Below are positions 51,275 through 51,584 of a stretch of 51,584 nucleotides of DNA, one piece after another (position 1 is the first letter of the stretch; the number at the start of each line of letters is the position of its first letter). The notes below the pieces were generated by a model. That model was not told the DNA's origin. It made no database searches and saw only the letters and a list, made by a program, of their open reading frames with translations. Position numbers and translations under genes: made by a program. The stretch lies in contig QMVB01000001.1 in the NCBI GenBank assembly GCA_003660905.1, forward strand, positions 1 through 51,584, given 5' to 3'. This DNA comes from Candidatus Nanohalarchaeota archaeon (GTDB lineage Archaea > EX4484-52).

Positions 51275-51584
51275 ATGGACAATAAACGAATTGCAGTAAT
51301 AAACAAGAAAAAATGCTCCCCGAAAAGATGCGCCCATGAATGCTTTAATTTTTGCCCGAGAGTCAGGGCAGGGGCAGATACGATAAAAATAGGAAGCGAA
51401 CATGCAGAGATTACAGAGGACTTGTGCATAGGATGCGGAATATGCGTAAAAAAATGCCCGTTTGGCGCGATATCTATTGTAAATTTAACGTGCGACTTAG
51501 GGAGCGTCGTCCACCAGTACGGAAAAAACACATTCCGGCTCTATAATATTCCTATGCCGCGAAAAGGAGAGATTGTCGGATTGA
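51275..51584 (+). CDS. abce1: ABCE1 (RNase L inhibitor), 5' part
   Basis: The first 103 codons of the ribosome recycling ATPase, cut by the window end. The N-terminal ferredoxin-like domain has all eight cysteines (CSPKRCAHECFNFCP and CIGCGICVKKCP), and the stretch YGKNTFRLYNIPMPRKGEIVG leads towards the first ABC domain. Starts at the ATG at 51275, 12 nt after the lipoprotein stop. Confidence 0.93.
   Translation, partial: MDNKRIAVINKKKCSPKRCAHECFNFCPRVRAGADTIKIGSEHAEITEDLCIGCGICVKKCPFGAISIVNLTCDLGSVVHQYGKNTFRLYNIPMPRKGEIVGL

Overview
The window is a gene-dense, AT-rich segment of an archaeal chromosome, most likely from a DPANN-type (Nanoarchaeota/Woesearchaeota-like) lineage. Support: archaeal information-processing genes (fused primase PriS-PriL, eS1, uS13-uS4-uS11-eS28-eL24, eL37-type zinc ribosomal protein, TFS, Trm1, deoxyhypusine synthase, PAN, ABCE1), archaeal lipid genes (geranylgeranyl reductase, cis-prenyltransferase), SepF-type cell division, and many TATA boxes about 25 nt upstream of start codons (leaderless genes). 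The one-piece primase is the strongest pointer to DPANN. The exact phylum cannot be fixed from this window.

Layout. 1-5.8 kb: a structured-RNA candidate, primase, a broken DMT transporter, a serpin lipoprotein, and a small operon PorD-eL37-GrpE; this block is bracketed by 93-bp inverted repeats. 5.8-9.8 kb: SepF / ATP-grasp-like / ABC ATPase operon, zinc ribbon, HIT protein, tRNA-Ser(GGA), Trm1. 9.8-17.2 kb: a 510-aa unknown, a short T2SSF membrane protein, a PAP2-polyprenol-kinase fusion, a secretion/pilus ATPase with a membrane-anchored surface protein, and deoxyhypusine synthase. 17.4-22.3 kb: one 1641-aa protein with two J domains and helical repeats. 22.4-31 kb: purB, CutA, PAN, a second T2SSF protein, purA, a COG2509-type flavoprotein, a small DUF2683-like gene with an unknown partner, and an AmrS-like radical SAM enzyme. 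31.2-34.5 kb: ribosomal protein genes and a broken membrane gene. 34.5-40.8 kb: PfkB kinase, a toxin-antitoxin pair, PGK, a secreted papain-like protease and a sugar-nucleotide epimerase. 41.3-45.4 kb: tRNA-Val(GAC), three tandem pilin-like proteins all ending in a CCCKC motif, UppS, GGR, signal peptidase I and TFS. 45.5-51.6 kb: ValRS, a winged-helix regulator fused to a surface-protein-like domain, two secreted proteins, and the 5' end of ABCE1.

How the genes fit together. Purine synthesis (purA, purB) and glycolysis (PGK, PfkB) are only partly represented. Envelope functions dominate: isoprenoid lipid synthesis, polyprenol phosphate cycling, type IV pilus-like secretion parts (one ATPase, two separated T2SSF proteins, three pilin-like proteins), signal peptidase and several secreted or lipid-anchored proteins. 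Protein quality control is represented by PAN, GrpE and the giant J-domain protein. The most unusual items are the CCCKC-ending pilin-like family, the giant double-J protein, the PAP2/CTP-kinase fusion, the SepF-linked operon and the structured RNA candidate next to the primase.
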